Source: Cryobacterium fucosi (GTDB taxonomy: Bacteria > Actinomycetota > Actinomycetes > Actinomycetales > Microbacteriaceae). Taken from it: DNA of 64,000 nucleotides. The stretch lies in the NCBI RefSeq assembly GCF_004403515.1, contig NZ_SOHH01000056.1, positions 65,653 to 129,652 of the forward strand, written 5' to 3'. Under the pieces are notes generated by a model. The model was not told where the DNA came from. It ran no database searches and saw only the letters and a program-made list of their open reading frames with translations. Numbering within the stretch: the stretch's first letter is position 1; each line of letters begins with the position of its first letter. Position numbers and translations under genes: made by a program. Positions 25,279 through 34,613 of the stretch are shown here, piece by piece.

Positions 25279-27090
25279 TCAGAGCCGCGTAATAAGACGA
25301 GAAGTGTAGGGATACGTGGCGAGCCCTTTGAGGACGCTGGTCTGGTATTTCGGATACCACTGATTACCTCGTCCAGTTTCCGAGATGAGGTAGAGGTGCT
25401 TGCGCGCTCTGGAGCCGATAACGAACATCAGTTTGTTCGCGACATCAGTCTTCTCAGACGCGGGTTCGCCGAAGTGCGGCACGATACCTTCGAGTAGCCC
25501 GAACGCGATGACGGAGTCAAACTCGGCACCCTTGATTCCGTGGATGGTCGAGACCACGATGCCGTTTCGTGGGCGGAACACCTTTCTGAAGGTTTCGAGA
25601 TCGTCAACGTCGACGCCTTCGTCTTTCTGAATGCGCGCCAGTCGACTCTGCATTCGGTCGAAGAAACTCTCGCGCTGGAATGCGAGCTCGGAATCGACTC
25701 TTGGCACGAAGCCGAATGCGGCACAGAAGGCATCAAAGTACTCGGTAAGGAACCGTGTTCCACTCGTCCCTGGCACTTCGATTCCATTGGTCGCTTTTAG
25801 GAAGTCCCTCGCGCTCAGGTCGTCCCTAACATAACCAGCCGTAGCGAGTTCCTCGATGACCTCTCGCGCCCATCGGATGCGGCGGCGAAACATGTCGGGG
25901 GCCGAATGAGTGAGTGCGATCCGAGCGACCTTGTACCAGAAGTTATCAAGGTTCTGGCCGAATGGTGACAGTCCAGGCCCATTGAACTCATACTCGGGAA
26001 GCGCTTGTACGAGTGATCTGGTGATCGAGGCCAAATGAAGCCACCAGGGAGCAACAATACAGATTTGCTCAGACGGGACACCAAGAACTTCAACATTGTG
26101 TCTAATTAGCTCGGCGACACCTTGAACGAGTTCCGTCTTATCAAGGCTTATGTCGTGGACGAGATGCCCGCTCCAGTCTCGCCATTCCCCCGCAGCTTCT
26201 ATCTCCATCGGAGCGACTGCGAAGTTGCTGAAGTATTCGACGATTTGTTGCGACGAACGATAGTTACTCCGAAGCGCGAGTTCATTCACCGGGCGACCCG
26301 TCAGTGCGGCGAGTTCTCCGGCGGTCTTGGCAACACCGCCGAGCGAACCGAAAATCGCTTGGTTGGGGTCCCCCACGACGAAGAGCCGCGATTTCGAGCT
26401 TGGTTCTCGGATGATCTTCGAGACAATCGAGTACTGGATGTCTCTCGTATCTTGATACTCATCGATCGCCACAATCCGGAAGAGCTGGCCCAACCGCTTC
26501 GCAATCGGCAGGTGATTAGTGATGAGGTCGTGGGCGAACTTGAGCATCATCTCGAAGTCGATCTGCTTCTGTTCGAGTAACCGCTCGTGGTACTCCGCGA
26601 TCGTCGACCGCAGAGGATCGATGTTTTCCTCTGGAGTGCTCTTGTCGAGAGAAAAGCCAAGTTCGGTTGCATAGTATTTGCAGTCAAACTGGCCCTTGAG
26701 CGGCGGATTTCGCTTGGCAATCTCATCGAGCAGTTCTTCGCTCTCAAAGGTGTCAATCACACTGAACCCGTCTTTAAGAGCTTCGTGGTAGAGCGAATAT
26801 GGTCGGAGTATCCAGGTGAGGCAGAAGCTATGGATTGTGCCAACCCAGAGTTGGGTGGTGTCGATCCCCATAGCCTCAATGCGGTCTCGGATCTCTTCGG
26901 CAGCGACGTGCGTGTATGTGAGTGCCACGACGAATTCGCGATGCGATGAAACCTGCGATAGCTCTGATGCGATCTTGTGAGTCAGGGTCCGGGTCTTTCC
27001 GCTGCCTGGGCACGCGATGATCAGAACATCGCCGTCTGCTTCTAGCGCTGCGCGCTGCTCAGGGTTGAGGTCTTGCAAACCTGACGTCAT
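25279..27090 (-). CDS. gajB: Gabija-like UvrD-family helicase (GajB-like)
   Basis: This 603-residue superfamily 1 helicase has Walker A ACPGSGKTRT at about 26-35, VALTYTHVAAEEIRDRIE (motif Ia), VAIDEYQDTRDIQY (motif II), VVGDPNQAIFGSLGG (motif III), LRSNYRSSQQIV (motif IV), VVSTIHGIKGAEFDSVIAFG (motif V) and a final motif VI region FVIGSRARKHLYL. Its start overlaps the stop of the OLD nuclease gene by four bases. An OLD nuclease with a UvrD-like helicase is the composition of the Gabija anti-phage system, where GajB senses DNA ends and licenses cleavage by GajA. Confidence 0.85.
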   Translation of the reverse strand: MTSGLQDLNPEQRAALEADGDVLIIACPGSGKTRTLTHKIASELSQVSSHREFVVALTYTHVAAEEIRDRIEAMGIDTTQLWVGTIHSFCLTWILRPYSLYHEALKDGFSVIDTFESEELLDEIAKRNPPLKGQFDCKYYATELGFSLDKSTPEENIDPLRSTIAEYHERLLEQKQIDFEMMLKFAHDLITNHLPIAKRLGQLFRIVAIDEYQDTRDIQYSIVSKIIREPSSKSRLFVVGDPNQAIFGSLGGVAKTAGELAALTGRPVNELALRSNYRSSQQIVEYFSNFAVAPMEIEAAGEWRDWSGHLVHDISLDKTELVQGVAELIRHNVEVLGVPSEQICIVAPWWLHLASITRSLVQALPEYEFNGPGLSPFGQNLDNFWYKVARIALTHSAPDMFRRRIRWAREVIEELATAGYVRDDLSARDFLKATNGIEVPGTSGTRFLTEYFDAFCAAFGFVPRVDSELAFQRESFFDRMQSRLARIQKDEGVDVDDLETFRKVFRPRNGIVVSTIHGIKGAEFDSVIAFGLLEGIVPHFGEPASEKTDVANKLMFVIGSRARKHLYLISETGRGNQWYPKYQTSVLKGLATYPYTSRLITRL

Positions 27091-29270
27091 TTTCCGAAGG
27101 CTCGTGCCAAGCCGATAAGACGGAAGTCAGCATAAGTATCTCGTTCGATATTCACTAGAGCAGATTCGATATCAATATCCCCAGACTTGAGCTCATCGAG
27201 AATCATCTGCGCTGCGGCGACCTCATCCGAGGTGGTGCTCCTTGAGCCCTTCCATTGATCGATTCGGTGCTCGATGATGCGCACCCAGGTCTCTGGCGGG
27301 AGCTCTGCAGCCGCGAAACCGAGCGCGTCAAGTACGTAGCCGGGTAGCACAGGGCCGCCATCCAGGTCGGCAGTGTCAAGCCATCTGCCGAGGAGGAGTG
27401 CGAACCAGCCCTTCTTCGCCTTAGTAGCGAGTTGAAGCGCCGCTTTGCCGTACGACGCGATATCCGAGTCTGCCAGTGCTGTTTTGAGTACCTTACGTTC
27501 CCCGCTCTTCTTATAAACCTCGTCCACAGTAGCGCTGAGAATTTCCCGGTTGATCCCCGACGTTTCGGCGAAGTCCACTTCGAAAGTGTGCGGCGCATAC
27601 GCGACATCGAGGTAATCGTTGTCAGCCGCAAAATCATCGAGACGGATCTTTCGTGCGGCCCCAGCCTTGGCTGAAGCCAAAGCTCTGCGCTTCCGTTTTG
27701 CGACTACTTCTGTATCACCATCATCCGGATCGGCGTCGAAGAAGACTTGATCATGGTCGGTCAAGATTGCGCACCGCTTGCGCAGACGATCCTCATGGAA
27801 GAGGTTCCCGAGGTTCTCAAAGCCAGTGCTGCGCACGTTGATGAGGCTGACACCGATTTCGTCCAAGCTGATGCCGTAGATCTTCTTGACGAGATTTGGG
27901 ATCAGGATCTCCTCGGCATCACCCTCGACCAGCAACACGCTTCTTGCGAAGAGCAGGTTGGAACGCACGGCATCCAAGAAGCGTTCGGCGGAATGGACGT
28001 CTGCGGGGTCGAGGCCGGTCGCTGGTTGGAGGGCGACCCATGATTCGCCCTCGCGCGAGAGCACGTTCACGCGTTCAATCTCGCTCACTTCTGAGATGTG
28101 CGTCGAGTGAGTCGAGTAGATGATTTGCGTGTTCTCGTACGCGACGTTGTGGAACAGGGTCTTCTGAACGTGAGTGTGGATGTGTGCTTCGGGCTCTTCG
28201 ATAAGCAGAAAGTTGGCGATTGCCTGTCTCGCGGTTCGATACTCGAACTCGAGAAGTTTCAGCGTTAAGAAGACAAGATTGGCACCGCCGAGGCTCATCT
28301 CGTGCAGGCGTCTCGGTTCCGAGTCGCCGTGCTCGCCGACATAGAGCTTGAGTGACTGGAAAAGGTCAGAGGCCTCGAGCGGAAGCTCCGATTGGATCCG
28401 CATTGATGTTGGTGAGTAAGTCTCTCCGACAGTCTCCTTGAAAGTTTTCTGGATGCCACGAGTGATCTCCTGAACATCATCCCGGCTCTCGATATCTTTG
28501 TTTAGCTCGCGAACCTTTCTGAGGATGTCATCGAAATCACCTTCGGGGATCTCTTCACTCTTGGATGCGAGGAGCGTCCGAAGCGGGTTCTTCCTGGGGT
28601 CGTTGAAGTCGGCGACAACGTTCCGAAGTGCCGGAACAAAGGAGAGCGAGAACTCCCGCCACAACGACATATCTCGCTGGATCTTGATCCCGACCTCATC
28701 CGCAAATGTAGGCGCAGTGCCGTTGTTGTCGGATGGGAAGATCACCGCATCAAAGTCACCAACGATGCGCGTGTACTCTTCACGGTCTGTGAGGTCGACA
28801 CTCATCTTGCCGAGGAAAACACGTTCGTAGTCGTCGAGGGTAATCGTGGCGCGAAGCTCTGCCAGTCCAGCACGATCCCCATCTTGCAGTGCGGCGAGGC
28901 CGTCGCGGACTTCAGCCTTGGGCCTGAATACCAGTGAGTAGGTCGCCCGTTCGGTGTCCCCCGAGGACTCTTCGGCAGCGTGCTGTAGTAGCAGCGACTG
29001 GACAGCCTCGTCATCGCTGACGTTATCGAACTCCATCATGATGACGATCCAGTGCCCGCGCCAGTCGGTAAGACCACGGTGAAAGTCGCTCTCTTCGAGG
29101 TCGTGCCTTCGTGTGGCGAACGTGTCGTCAAGCAGGAGGCGCATGGCACGGAAAAGGTTCGACTTTCCTGATCCGTTCTCTCCGATGATGGTGTTGACGC
29201 CGGGTTGGAGGTGAACGTTAGTGCGTTCGAAATTGCGGTAGTTGACGAGAGACACTTTTGAGATATGCAT
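27087..29270 (-). CDS. gajA: Gabija-like OLD-family ATPase/TOPRIM nuclease (GajA-like)
   Basis: This is a 727-residue protein. The N-terminal ABC-type ATPase has IIGENGSGKSNLFRAM (Walker A, about 28-43), a signature region EMSLGGANLVFLTLKLL, Walker B FLLIEEPEAHIH and an H-loop YSTHSTHIS. A TOPRIM domain follows, with SVLLVEGDAEEILIPNL (the conserved Glu) and AILTDHDQVFF (the Asp-x-Asp-like acidic pair). The C-terminal region is longer than in the founding GajA of about 580 residues. It precedes the helicase gene in one operon. GajA is a sequence-specific nicking nuclease inhibited by nucleotides in healthy cells; the specificity here is unknown. Confidence 0.85.
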   Translation of the reverse strand: MHISKVSLVNYRNFERTNVHLQPGVNTIIGENGSGKSNLFRAMRLLLDDTFATRRHDLEESDFHRGLTDWRGHWIVIMMEFDNVSDDEAVQSLLLQHAAEESSGDTERATYSLVFRPKAEVRDGLAALQDGDRAGLAELRATITLDDYERVFLGKMSVDLTDREEYTRIVGDFDAVIFPSDNNGTAPTFADEVGIKIQRDMSLWREFSLSFVPALRNVVADFNDPRKNPLRTLLASKSEEIPEGDFDDILRKVRELNKDIESRDDVQEITRGIQKTFKETVGETYSPTSMRIQSELPLEASDLFQSLKLYVGEHGDSEPRRLHEMSLGGANLVFLTLKLLEFEYRTARQAIANFLLIEEPEAHIHTHVQKTLFHNVAYENTQIIYSTHSTHISEVSEIERVNVLSREGESWVALQPATGLDPADVHSAERFLDAVRSNLLFARSVLLVEGDAEEILIPNLVKKIYGISLDEIGVSLINVRSTGFENLGNLFHEDRLRKRCAILTDHDQVFFDADPDDGDTEVVAKRKRRALASAKAGAARKIRLDDFAADNDYLDVAYAPHTFEVDFAETSGINREILSATVDEVYKKSGERKVLKTALADSDIASYGKAALQLATKAKKGWFALLLGRWLDTADLDGGPVLPGYVLDALGFAAAELPPETWVRIIEHRIDQWKGSRSTTSDEVAAAQMILDELKSGDIDIESALVNIERDTYADFRLIGLARAFGK

Positions 29271-29490
29271 TGAGTTATCGGTGTCCTCTTGTCATTTGGC
29301 TTTCACAGCATGCGCGCTTGTGATCCTCGTTGATTTCATTTTCCTTCATCGATCCGGATGCCTGGTAGCGCGACTTTGTGCGCCGAGCGGTGCCCCAAGG
29401 AGACAGATCGCTTCAGCTCGAACGATACATTCAAGGATGCCAGCTATCGCGTCAAGCCGCGGCGCTGCGAAAGAGCTTGAGCGGTCAGGC

Positions 29491-32028
29491 TCAGGTTGCC
29501 GCGATCGCAGTTGCGATCGGGACGTGGAGCTGTGTGGCGATCGGAGCGTAGAGGTCGACACCCTGCTCCTTCGTTTGTAGCGAGAGCAGGAGAGAATATC
29601 GGACAGGAGTGTCCCGTCGATCAACTCGGTGGTTGTTCTTCCACCAGCCACCGACCGGGTAAACAGCAACGTTGTTGCAGTGAGCAAGTTCGGCACCGGT
29701 ACCGTGCCACTCGTCCTGGTGCAGAGAACCAAGGTGGCGAGCTTGAGCGCCCAAAAACCAGCGTTCGGATTCGTTCTGTCCGGGAGCAGATCCTTCTTCG
29801 GAGTTCTGAGCTTCCCGGTTAACCCGTGCCACAAACTCAGTTTGGTTCTCAGTCCGACCTTGTAGGTCAAATTGCAGCCTGTGCGACGGATACGTGTATT
29901 TGTTTCGCCACCCGCGGCGAGAGGCCGAAGGCTCGACAAAATACGACAGCGTGACGCGGAGACGAACTTCTGCTTCGCCAAGGTCCTGCAGGATGTCCGT
30001 AGGCCAAGGGAGCGAATGCAGCCGGAACTGACGCATCGCATAGCTTGAGCCTTCAAACGGAACGAACTCATCCTGAGTAACCAGCGTGACAGCACGCCGA
30101 GACGAGTTGAGCACTGTCTCTTCGGTAGGTACGCCCCAGCCGAACTGGCGTAGGAGATGATGACGTGAACCCTTCCGGTGATCAACATCAAGATCTCGCT
30201 TCATCGACTCAGTCCACTCTGCTGAGTGCGTAAGCATGCCTCGGATCGTCTCGGGCCAATATGCGGGATACCGATCCATCGCAAGTGCCGCTAGCCGAGC
30301 GGCCTGGGCGGTTGCGGCACTGGTGGCATTTGCCGAGGTTAGTGCCACGTCACTCGTGTGCCCCGTCGAACGGAGCGAAAGCGAAGAGTGTCGCTCGTGG
30401 TAACCACCTGCACCGTCTGAGAGAACGTTTCCGCCCTCCATGCAAATGTCCGGCTTTATTGGCCACCGGTTCCTGTCAAAGAACGTAGAAGTGCGGCTGT
30501 GCGGCGAGAGATCTCCTGCTCCCGCAATCGCAGCCCAACCTGCATATTGCGGGTGTGTCGGCAATTCGACAAGGTCGGTGTATGCGCCGACGGTGAGAGC
30601 GTTCCACGCCTGCGCGGGATCCTCAATCGGAGATGTCGCAGAGTAGGTCCGGTGGTCATCGATATATGGCGGAGCAACGTTGCCTGCCGCGACGAGGATT
30701 AGACGCGCCTGGTCGAAGTCGGGCTCTGAGAGCAGTTGGATCTGATCACCATCGCGAGTGCTATCAGTGCCAACGGCGAGGGCATCGACGCTAGCGGACC
30801 AGAGAGTGGGCTCACCAGGGCGATCTGGAGCGGTGCTCAGCGTCAAGCAGTACACTCGTCGTCGCTGACTAACAACCTCCGGTAACGCTGCAGCTTGCAC
30901 GGTTGCGCTAGCGAGATCAAGCGGCTGTTGCTGATGCTCGCTCTTGGTCGGCCACATGCGGACCGACTCAAGTCGGTGACGAAGACGAACCTCGTTACTC
31001 GCGACGAGCAGCGGTTCGAGATCGCCGAACAATGCCAATCCAGCCATCGAAGTGCCGTGACCACGCTCGTGCACATCGCTGGCTGTCGCTTCCGAGCCAA
31101 AAATCGTGTGATGGTCAGCAATCGAGAGCGAGTCTCGGAGAAGGGCATGCGTACGCATCACACCGGTGTCGAGGTGGCACACGGCGGGCGCGTCTTCACT
31201 CGCAGGCACGATGCGCCCAGCGAGGTCCGTGACGTAATCGAGCTGTTCATCGGCAGAAAGATCCTCGACCGTGTCGATGAACTCGGGTTTACGAATTTCC
31301 ATGATCGGAACCGACGTGAACGGCAAGATCTCCAGCTGTTTCCAGCTGGCCTCAACCCACACAATGACGCGATCCCGCAACCTCAATGAACGAGAGAGGG
31401 AACGCATCCGGTAGGTCTGAACGAATCCATCGAGCGTGGCGAGGTGCTCACTGTCACTATCAAGCCACAGCTCCCACCAATGAGTGCCGCTACGAGCCGG
31501 TTCCCCTTCAGAGGTCCAAAGGTCCGACAACACCGCGCGACGAATCCGAGAAATGTTGGCGATGAGATCCTGGTTCTTCGGGTTTCCTTTGATCGTCTCT
31601 ACATCAAGGAAGTCCTGGAACAGCTTGAGAAACTCCTGCCGATAGGCATCGGAGACCCACACCGTTGCCAACTCCGGCTCGCTATCTCTACCTCCCCGCA
31701 CCGAGAGCAGGAGCCATTTCGGTTTCCGAGCACGACCGCTCGTGTATGCGTTGAGAGAATCGATCTTGAGGGGGAAGGTCGCGCCTTCCCCTTCAAGCAC
31801 GATCACCGTCCCAGTTGCGCGAAGCTCATCGTCAGTAGGTATCCGCTCATCTAAATCCGCGTCGAAACTGGTGAATGCATCCTCGGCGGAGTTCTTTAGC
31901 CCCGCCCCGTGTTCGCCACGAGAGACGACGCGTCGCTTAGCACGCGGAGATATCTTGCGGTGGAAGTCTGCTGCCTCGGCGTATCCGTGAACGTAGAGGT
32001 GGTCGAGATCTCGTCCGACCTCAGCCAA
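29491..32028 (-). CDS. ietS: IetS-like subtilisin-type serine protease
   Basis: This 845-residue S8-family protease has the catalytic triad as Asp287 in VCHLDTGV, His324 in RGHGTSMAG and Ser570 in NATSAATAQAARLAA, plus the oxyanion Asn450 in LVAAGN. There is no signal peptide, so it acts inside the cell. The N-terminal 280 residues and C-terminal 250 residues carry no family I recognise. It overlaps the AAA ATPase gene by eight bases. An AAA ATPase followed by an intracellular subtilase matches the IetAS anti-phage pair; its protease target is unknown. Confidence 0.82.
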   Translation of the reverse strand: MAEVGRDLDHLYVHGYAEAADFHRKISPRAKRRVVSRGEHGAGLKNSAEDAFTSFDADLDERIPTDDELRATGTVIVLEGEGATFPLKIDSLNAYTSGRARKPKWLLLSVRGGRDSEPELATVWVSDAYRQEFLKLFQDFLDVETIKGNPKNQDLIANISRIRRAVLSDLWTSEGEPARSGTHWWELWLDSDSEHLATLDGFVQTYRMRSLSRSLRLRDRVIVWVEASWKQLEILPFTSVPIMEIRKPEFIDTVEDLSADEQLDYVTDLAGRIVPASEDAPAVCHLDTGVMRTHALLRDSLSIADHHTIFGSEATASDVHERGHGTSMAGLALFGDLEPLLVASNEVRLRHRLESVRMWPTKSEHQQQPLDLASATVQAAALPEVVSQRRRVYCLTLSTAPDRPGEPTLWSASVDALAVGTDSTRDGDQIQLLSEPDFDQARLILVAAGNVAPPYIDDHRTYSATSPIEDPAQAWNALTVGAYTDLVELPTHPQYAGWAAIAGAGDLSPHSRTSTFFDRNRWPIKPDICMEGGNVLSDGAGGYHERHSSLSLRSTGHTSDVALTSANATSAATAQAARLAALAMDRYPAYWPETIRGMLTHSAEWTESMKRDLDVDHRKGSRHHLLRQFGWGVPTEETVLNSSRRAVTLVTQDEFVPFEGSSYAMRQFRLHSLPWPTDILQDLGEAEVRLRVTLSYFVEPSASRRGWRNKYTYPSHRLQFDLQGRTENQTEFVARVNREAQNSEEGSAPGQNESERWFLGAQARHLGSLHQDEWHGTGAELAHCNNVAVYPVGGWWKNNHRVDRRDTPVRYSLLLSLQTKEQGVDLYAPIATQLHVPIATAIAAT

Positions 32029-32989
32029 GGCTCGCCGTTCGACGCGCGGTCAAGGCCACGATCAGATCTTCACGCCCCACAGCGCGCTCGCCACGCATCA
32101 GGACAGTCTTCGCTGCTGTCTCAGCTGCTTTGACCAGTTCAGCATGGCTGAGACCGGACGTGTAATCTCCCAGCTTCGCCAGGCTGGTTCCGCTAGCAAG
32201 CGTGCCGAGTCGAGCCTTGATGACCGCTGCGGCTTGACGTGCGTCGGGCAGCGCATAGGTAAGAACTGCGTCGAACCGGCGGAAGAGTGCTTTGTCAAGG
32301 ATCGCACGGTGGTTGGTCGCGGCGAGGACGAGAGATTCGGGGCTTGCTTCTTCGAGGAAGACGAGAAACGAGTTCAGGATACGGCGAGCTTCGCCGACGT
32401 CGTTTCCGGACCGATCGCCGCCGAGTGCGTCGAACTCGTCAAAGAGGTAAACCGCGCGGCGCTGTGCTACGGCATCGAAGACCAGCCGGAGTTTACTGGC
32501 GGTCTCACCCATGAATTTGCTCAACAGGCTATCGAGCCGGATCGTGAACATCGGCAATGACAGTTCAGTCGCGAGCACGGCCGCCGTCATGGTCTTTCCC
32601 GTTCCGGGCGGACCTTCGAGTAGCAACCGGTGCGCAGGAGTGAACCCATGATCAAGAAGGTTCTTCCTCTGCCGTTGCTCAGCCAGGACCTGCTTGATCT
32701 GAGCAACGAGATCAGGGGCAGCAACCAGTTCACGCAAGTGGACGTCGGGATGCGTCGCTTCGACTAGCTCGGCAATTTCGCCGCGCGGCTGCGCAAGAGT
32801 CGTGACATTACCAAGCGGCGCACGCTCGCGAGAAGCATCAACGGCCTTTTTGATGTCGTTGGCCAGCACGTGGTGGCCCGCCTTGGCTTCTCGCGCGGCG
32901 ATCTGAAGAGCCACAGAGTAGAAACTTGCTTCGTCACCAGACGCATGGCTGCGCACCATCGCGGTGATGTGCTGTCCGAGTCCTGCCAT
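32021..32989 (-). CDS. ietA: IetA-like AAA+ ATPase
   Basis: This is a 322-residue AAA+ ATPase: Walker A EGPPGTGKTMTA (126-133), the pore-loop-like segment SLLSKFMGETASKLR, Walker B VYLFDEFDALGGDR, sensor 1 VLAATNH and an arginine-finger-like RRFDAVLTYALP. AGGAGGT lies just before the ATG. It is closest in style to the FtsH/spastin-like ATPases used in IetAS, where it partners with the protease encoded next. It probably delivers substrates to the protease or controls its activity. Confidence 0.85.
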   Translation of the reverse strand: MAGLGQHITAMVRSHASGDEASFYSVALQIAAREAKAGHHVLANDIKKAVDASRERAPLGNVTTLAQPRGEIAELVEATHPDVHLRELVAAPDLVAQIKQVLAEQRQRKNLLDHGFTPAHRLLLEGPPGTGKTMTAAVLATELSLPMFTIRLDSLLSKFMGETASKLRLVFDAVAQRRAVYLFDEFDALGGDRSGNDVGEARRILNSFLVFLEEASPESLVLAATNHRAILDKALFRRFDAVLTYALPDARQAAAVIKARLGTLASGTSLAKLGDYTSGLSHAELVKAAETAAKTVLMRGERAVGREDLIVALTARRTASLG

Positions 32990-33099
32990 GGTGCACCTCC
33001 TCCCCCACTATTGCGTATCGTCGATTGCTCTCATGGTATCGGTTCCCGATTCCTGTGACTGGAGGCGCACGAGCAACGCTCCGAGCCCATGCGGGCGCG

Positions 33100-33843
33100 C
33101 TACGCGAAACGGAAGTCCCGGTAGGAGCTCCTCACGTTGAACCTGTGGCCGTCCTTGCGTCGTTGCAGGAAGCCAGCGACCGTGTCGACGTCGTTGGGTC
33201 GCATCTTCAACGCCCGGCATTTGGCGCGGACCTGGTCAACTGTGACCGACACCCAGCGCTCTGGGCAGTTCATCATGTCGGCCTTGAGTTTGTCTTCCTC
33301 GTTCCACTTCAGACCGGAGTCGTACCCGGCGGCCCAATCGGCAATGTGTTCGAGGATCTCCTCGACGCCGTTCGGCAGTGTCGCGACCGCCGCCTCAGAA
33401 TCGGATTGGGTTGATGGCTGCTCCGTGCGGCCGTTGAGGAGCCCTACTGGTCGCACGTCTTCGATCCACGTCGCGGTTTCGGCCTCGCCCCATTCGATGA
33501 CGACAAGTGCGTCGGCATCGACACCCCAGAGGTCGTTTAGGTGCTGGCGATCTGGCCAGGCGTAGATGACGCGACGGTGAGCGAGCGACCCCGGGGAAAA
33601 TGCTCGCCATGTGAGGTGGATGGTGTCTGCGCGCGCGACGAGGCGTTTGAGGCTCGCCCCCTCGAACTGCTTCTGCGGCGTTACAACAACAATCTGCCCG
33701 CCGCTCTGCGCCAGAAGCCAGGCGATAGCGCGCGCGTTCTGTGATTCGCGTGAGTCTTGTTCGCTCAGCTGCGAGACCGCAACGGGGAAGCGGTACTGAT
33801 CGGATGACATAGGTTCTTCCTGTTCGCTCGTGTGCTCGGACAC
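33100..33843 (-). CDS. Unknown protein upstream of the IetAS-like pair
   Basis: This 247-residue protein starts at GTG 33843 with GGAGGT seven bases upstream; an internal ATG at 33810 is an alternative. It contains NARAIAWLLAQSGGQIVVVT, a segment DTIHLTWRAFSPGSLAHRRV, and ADALVVIEWGEAETATWIED, which resembles a Rossmann-like alternation of strands and helices. The C-terminal third (RPNDVDTVAGFLQRRKDGHR) looks alpha-helical. I recognise no family. It is codirectional with ietA at a 110-bp distance and may be a partner or a separate gene. Confidence 0.65.
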   Translation of the reverse strand: MSEHTSEQEEPMSSDQYRFPVAVSQLSEQDSRESQNARAIAWLLAQSGGQIVVVTPQKQFEGASLKRLVARADTIHLTWRAFSPGSLAHRRVIYAWPDRQHLNDLWGVDADALVVIEWGEAETATWIEDVRPVGLLNGRTEQPSTQSDSEAAVATLPNGVEEILEHIADWAAGYDSGLKWNEEDKLKADMMNCPERWVSVTVDQVRAKCRALKMRPNDVDTVAGFLQRRKDGHRFNVRSSYRDFRFA

Positions 33844-34035
33844 TACCGGTGACCTCCGACAACCCGACCCGGGATTTGCGTCTGAGCGGCCAAGGTGTTC
33901 TCGGAACGATATAGATTCGTCGGCTGTTGGGAGCGCTAAATGACCAGACCGACACGCACGAGATTTCAGCCCGACCGTACGCGTCGATCGTCGCCCAAGC
34001 GATCGAAGCCGTCGCGTGCAAATGTGGCCCTTGCG

Positions 34036-34383
34036 CTATGCCGAAGCAGACGAGCGCTGGGGACGAGAAGCATGCGCATCCCGGCTTTCCGCGGCCCGCG
34101 TTCGTACGAGCAAGCCAACGCTCACCGGCCCGATCCACACAAACTTGAGCGCGTTCCAGACGCAGACGAGGGCGATGAGGTAGAGCCACCCGGGACCCCC
34201 GTTGTCGATGAGCGCGGTGCACAAGCTCGCTACATAGAGGTACGGCAGAGCAAGCAGCATCGCAGGGAAGCCCCACCTGAGGCCACGACGGGTGCGGATG
34301 GCGTTCAGCAGGATGTTCGTCGGCATGTACCGGCGCATGAATTGCCGGATGTGGATGCTGGCGATCCAGATGAGTCGAAGCAT
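34036..34383 (-). CDS. Small three-helix membrane protein
   Basis: This 115-residue protein starts MLRLIWIASIHIRQFMRRYM, with GAGAGGA upstream. The hydrophobic segments are GFPAMLLALPYLYVASLCTA and WLYLIALVCVWNALKFVWIG, then PVSVGLLVRTR. Similar proteins are common in actinobacterial accessory regions and are often mislabelled sulfate permease. The role is unknown. The longer frame to 34545 is rejected as it has no ribosome-binding site. Confidence 0.7.
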   Translation of the reverse strand: MLRLIWIASIHIRQFMRRYMPTNILLNAIRTRRGLRWGFPAMLLALPYLYVASLCTALIDNGGPGWLYLIALVCVWNALKFVWIGPVSVGLLVRTRAAESRDAHASRPQRSSASA

Positions 34384-34512
34384 GGCGACAGTCCTCTCGT
34401 GGTCCGGCGACGAAGAACCTTGATGGACTGCCCGGAAGCCGTCGTGCCATCGCGTGGGCGATGGCGAACTTTGAATGTAGTCGCCTTGCCCACAAGGGTA
34501 CGCCTGACGCAC

Positions 34513-34548
34513 GACAAGCGGAAGGTCAATACCGCGCACCTTCACCGT
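34513..34548 (+). repeat. Imperfect direct repeat, copy 1
   Basis: This copy matches 35991-36026 at 32 of 36 positions. On the minus strand both copies read as TV(K/E)VRGIDL(P/S)LV, and two of the four differences are synonymous, so this may be a duplicated remnant of a coding sequence. The AlbA_2 gene lies between the copies. Confidence 0.75.
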
Positions 34549-34613
34549 CGTGCCAATCGCTCACTTTCAGGTCTGCGTGATCCCACGTCGGCGGTCATCC
34601 CTATCCTTGGGGC

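Noticed and set aside
33395-34495. 366-residue minus-strand frame across 33395-34495
   Set aside because: It is rich in Arg/His/Pro, crosses the real start of the 33100-33843 gene and the small membrane-protein gene, and contains no domain.
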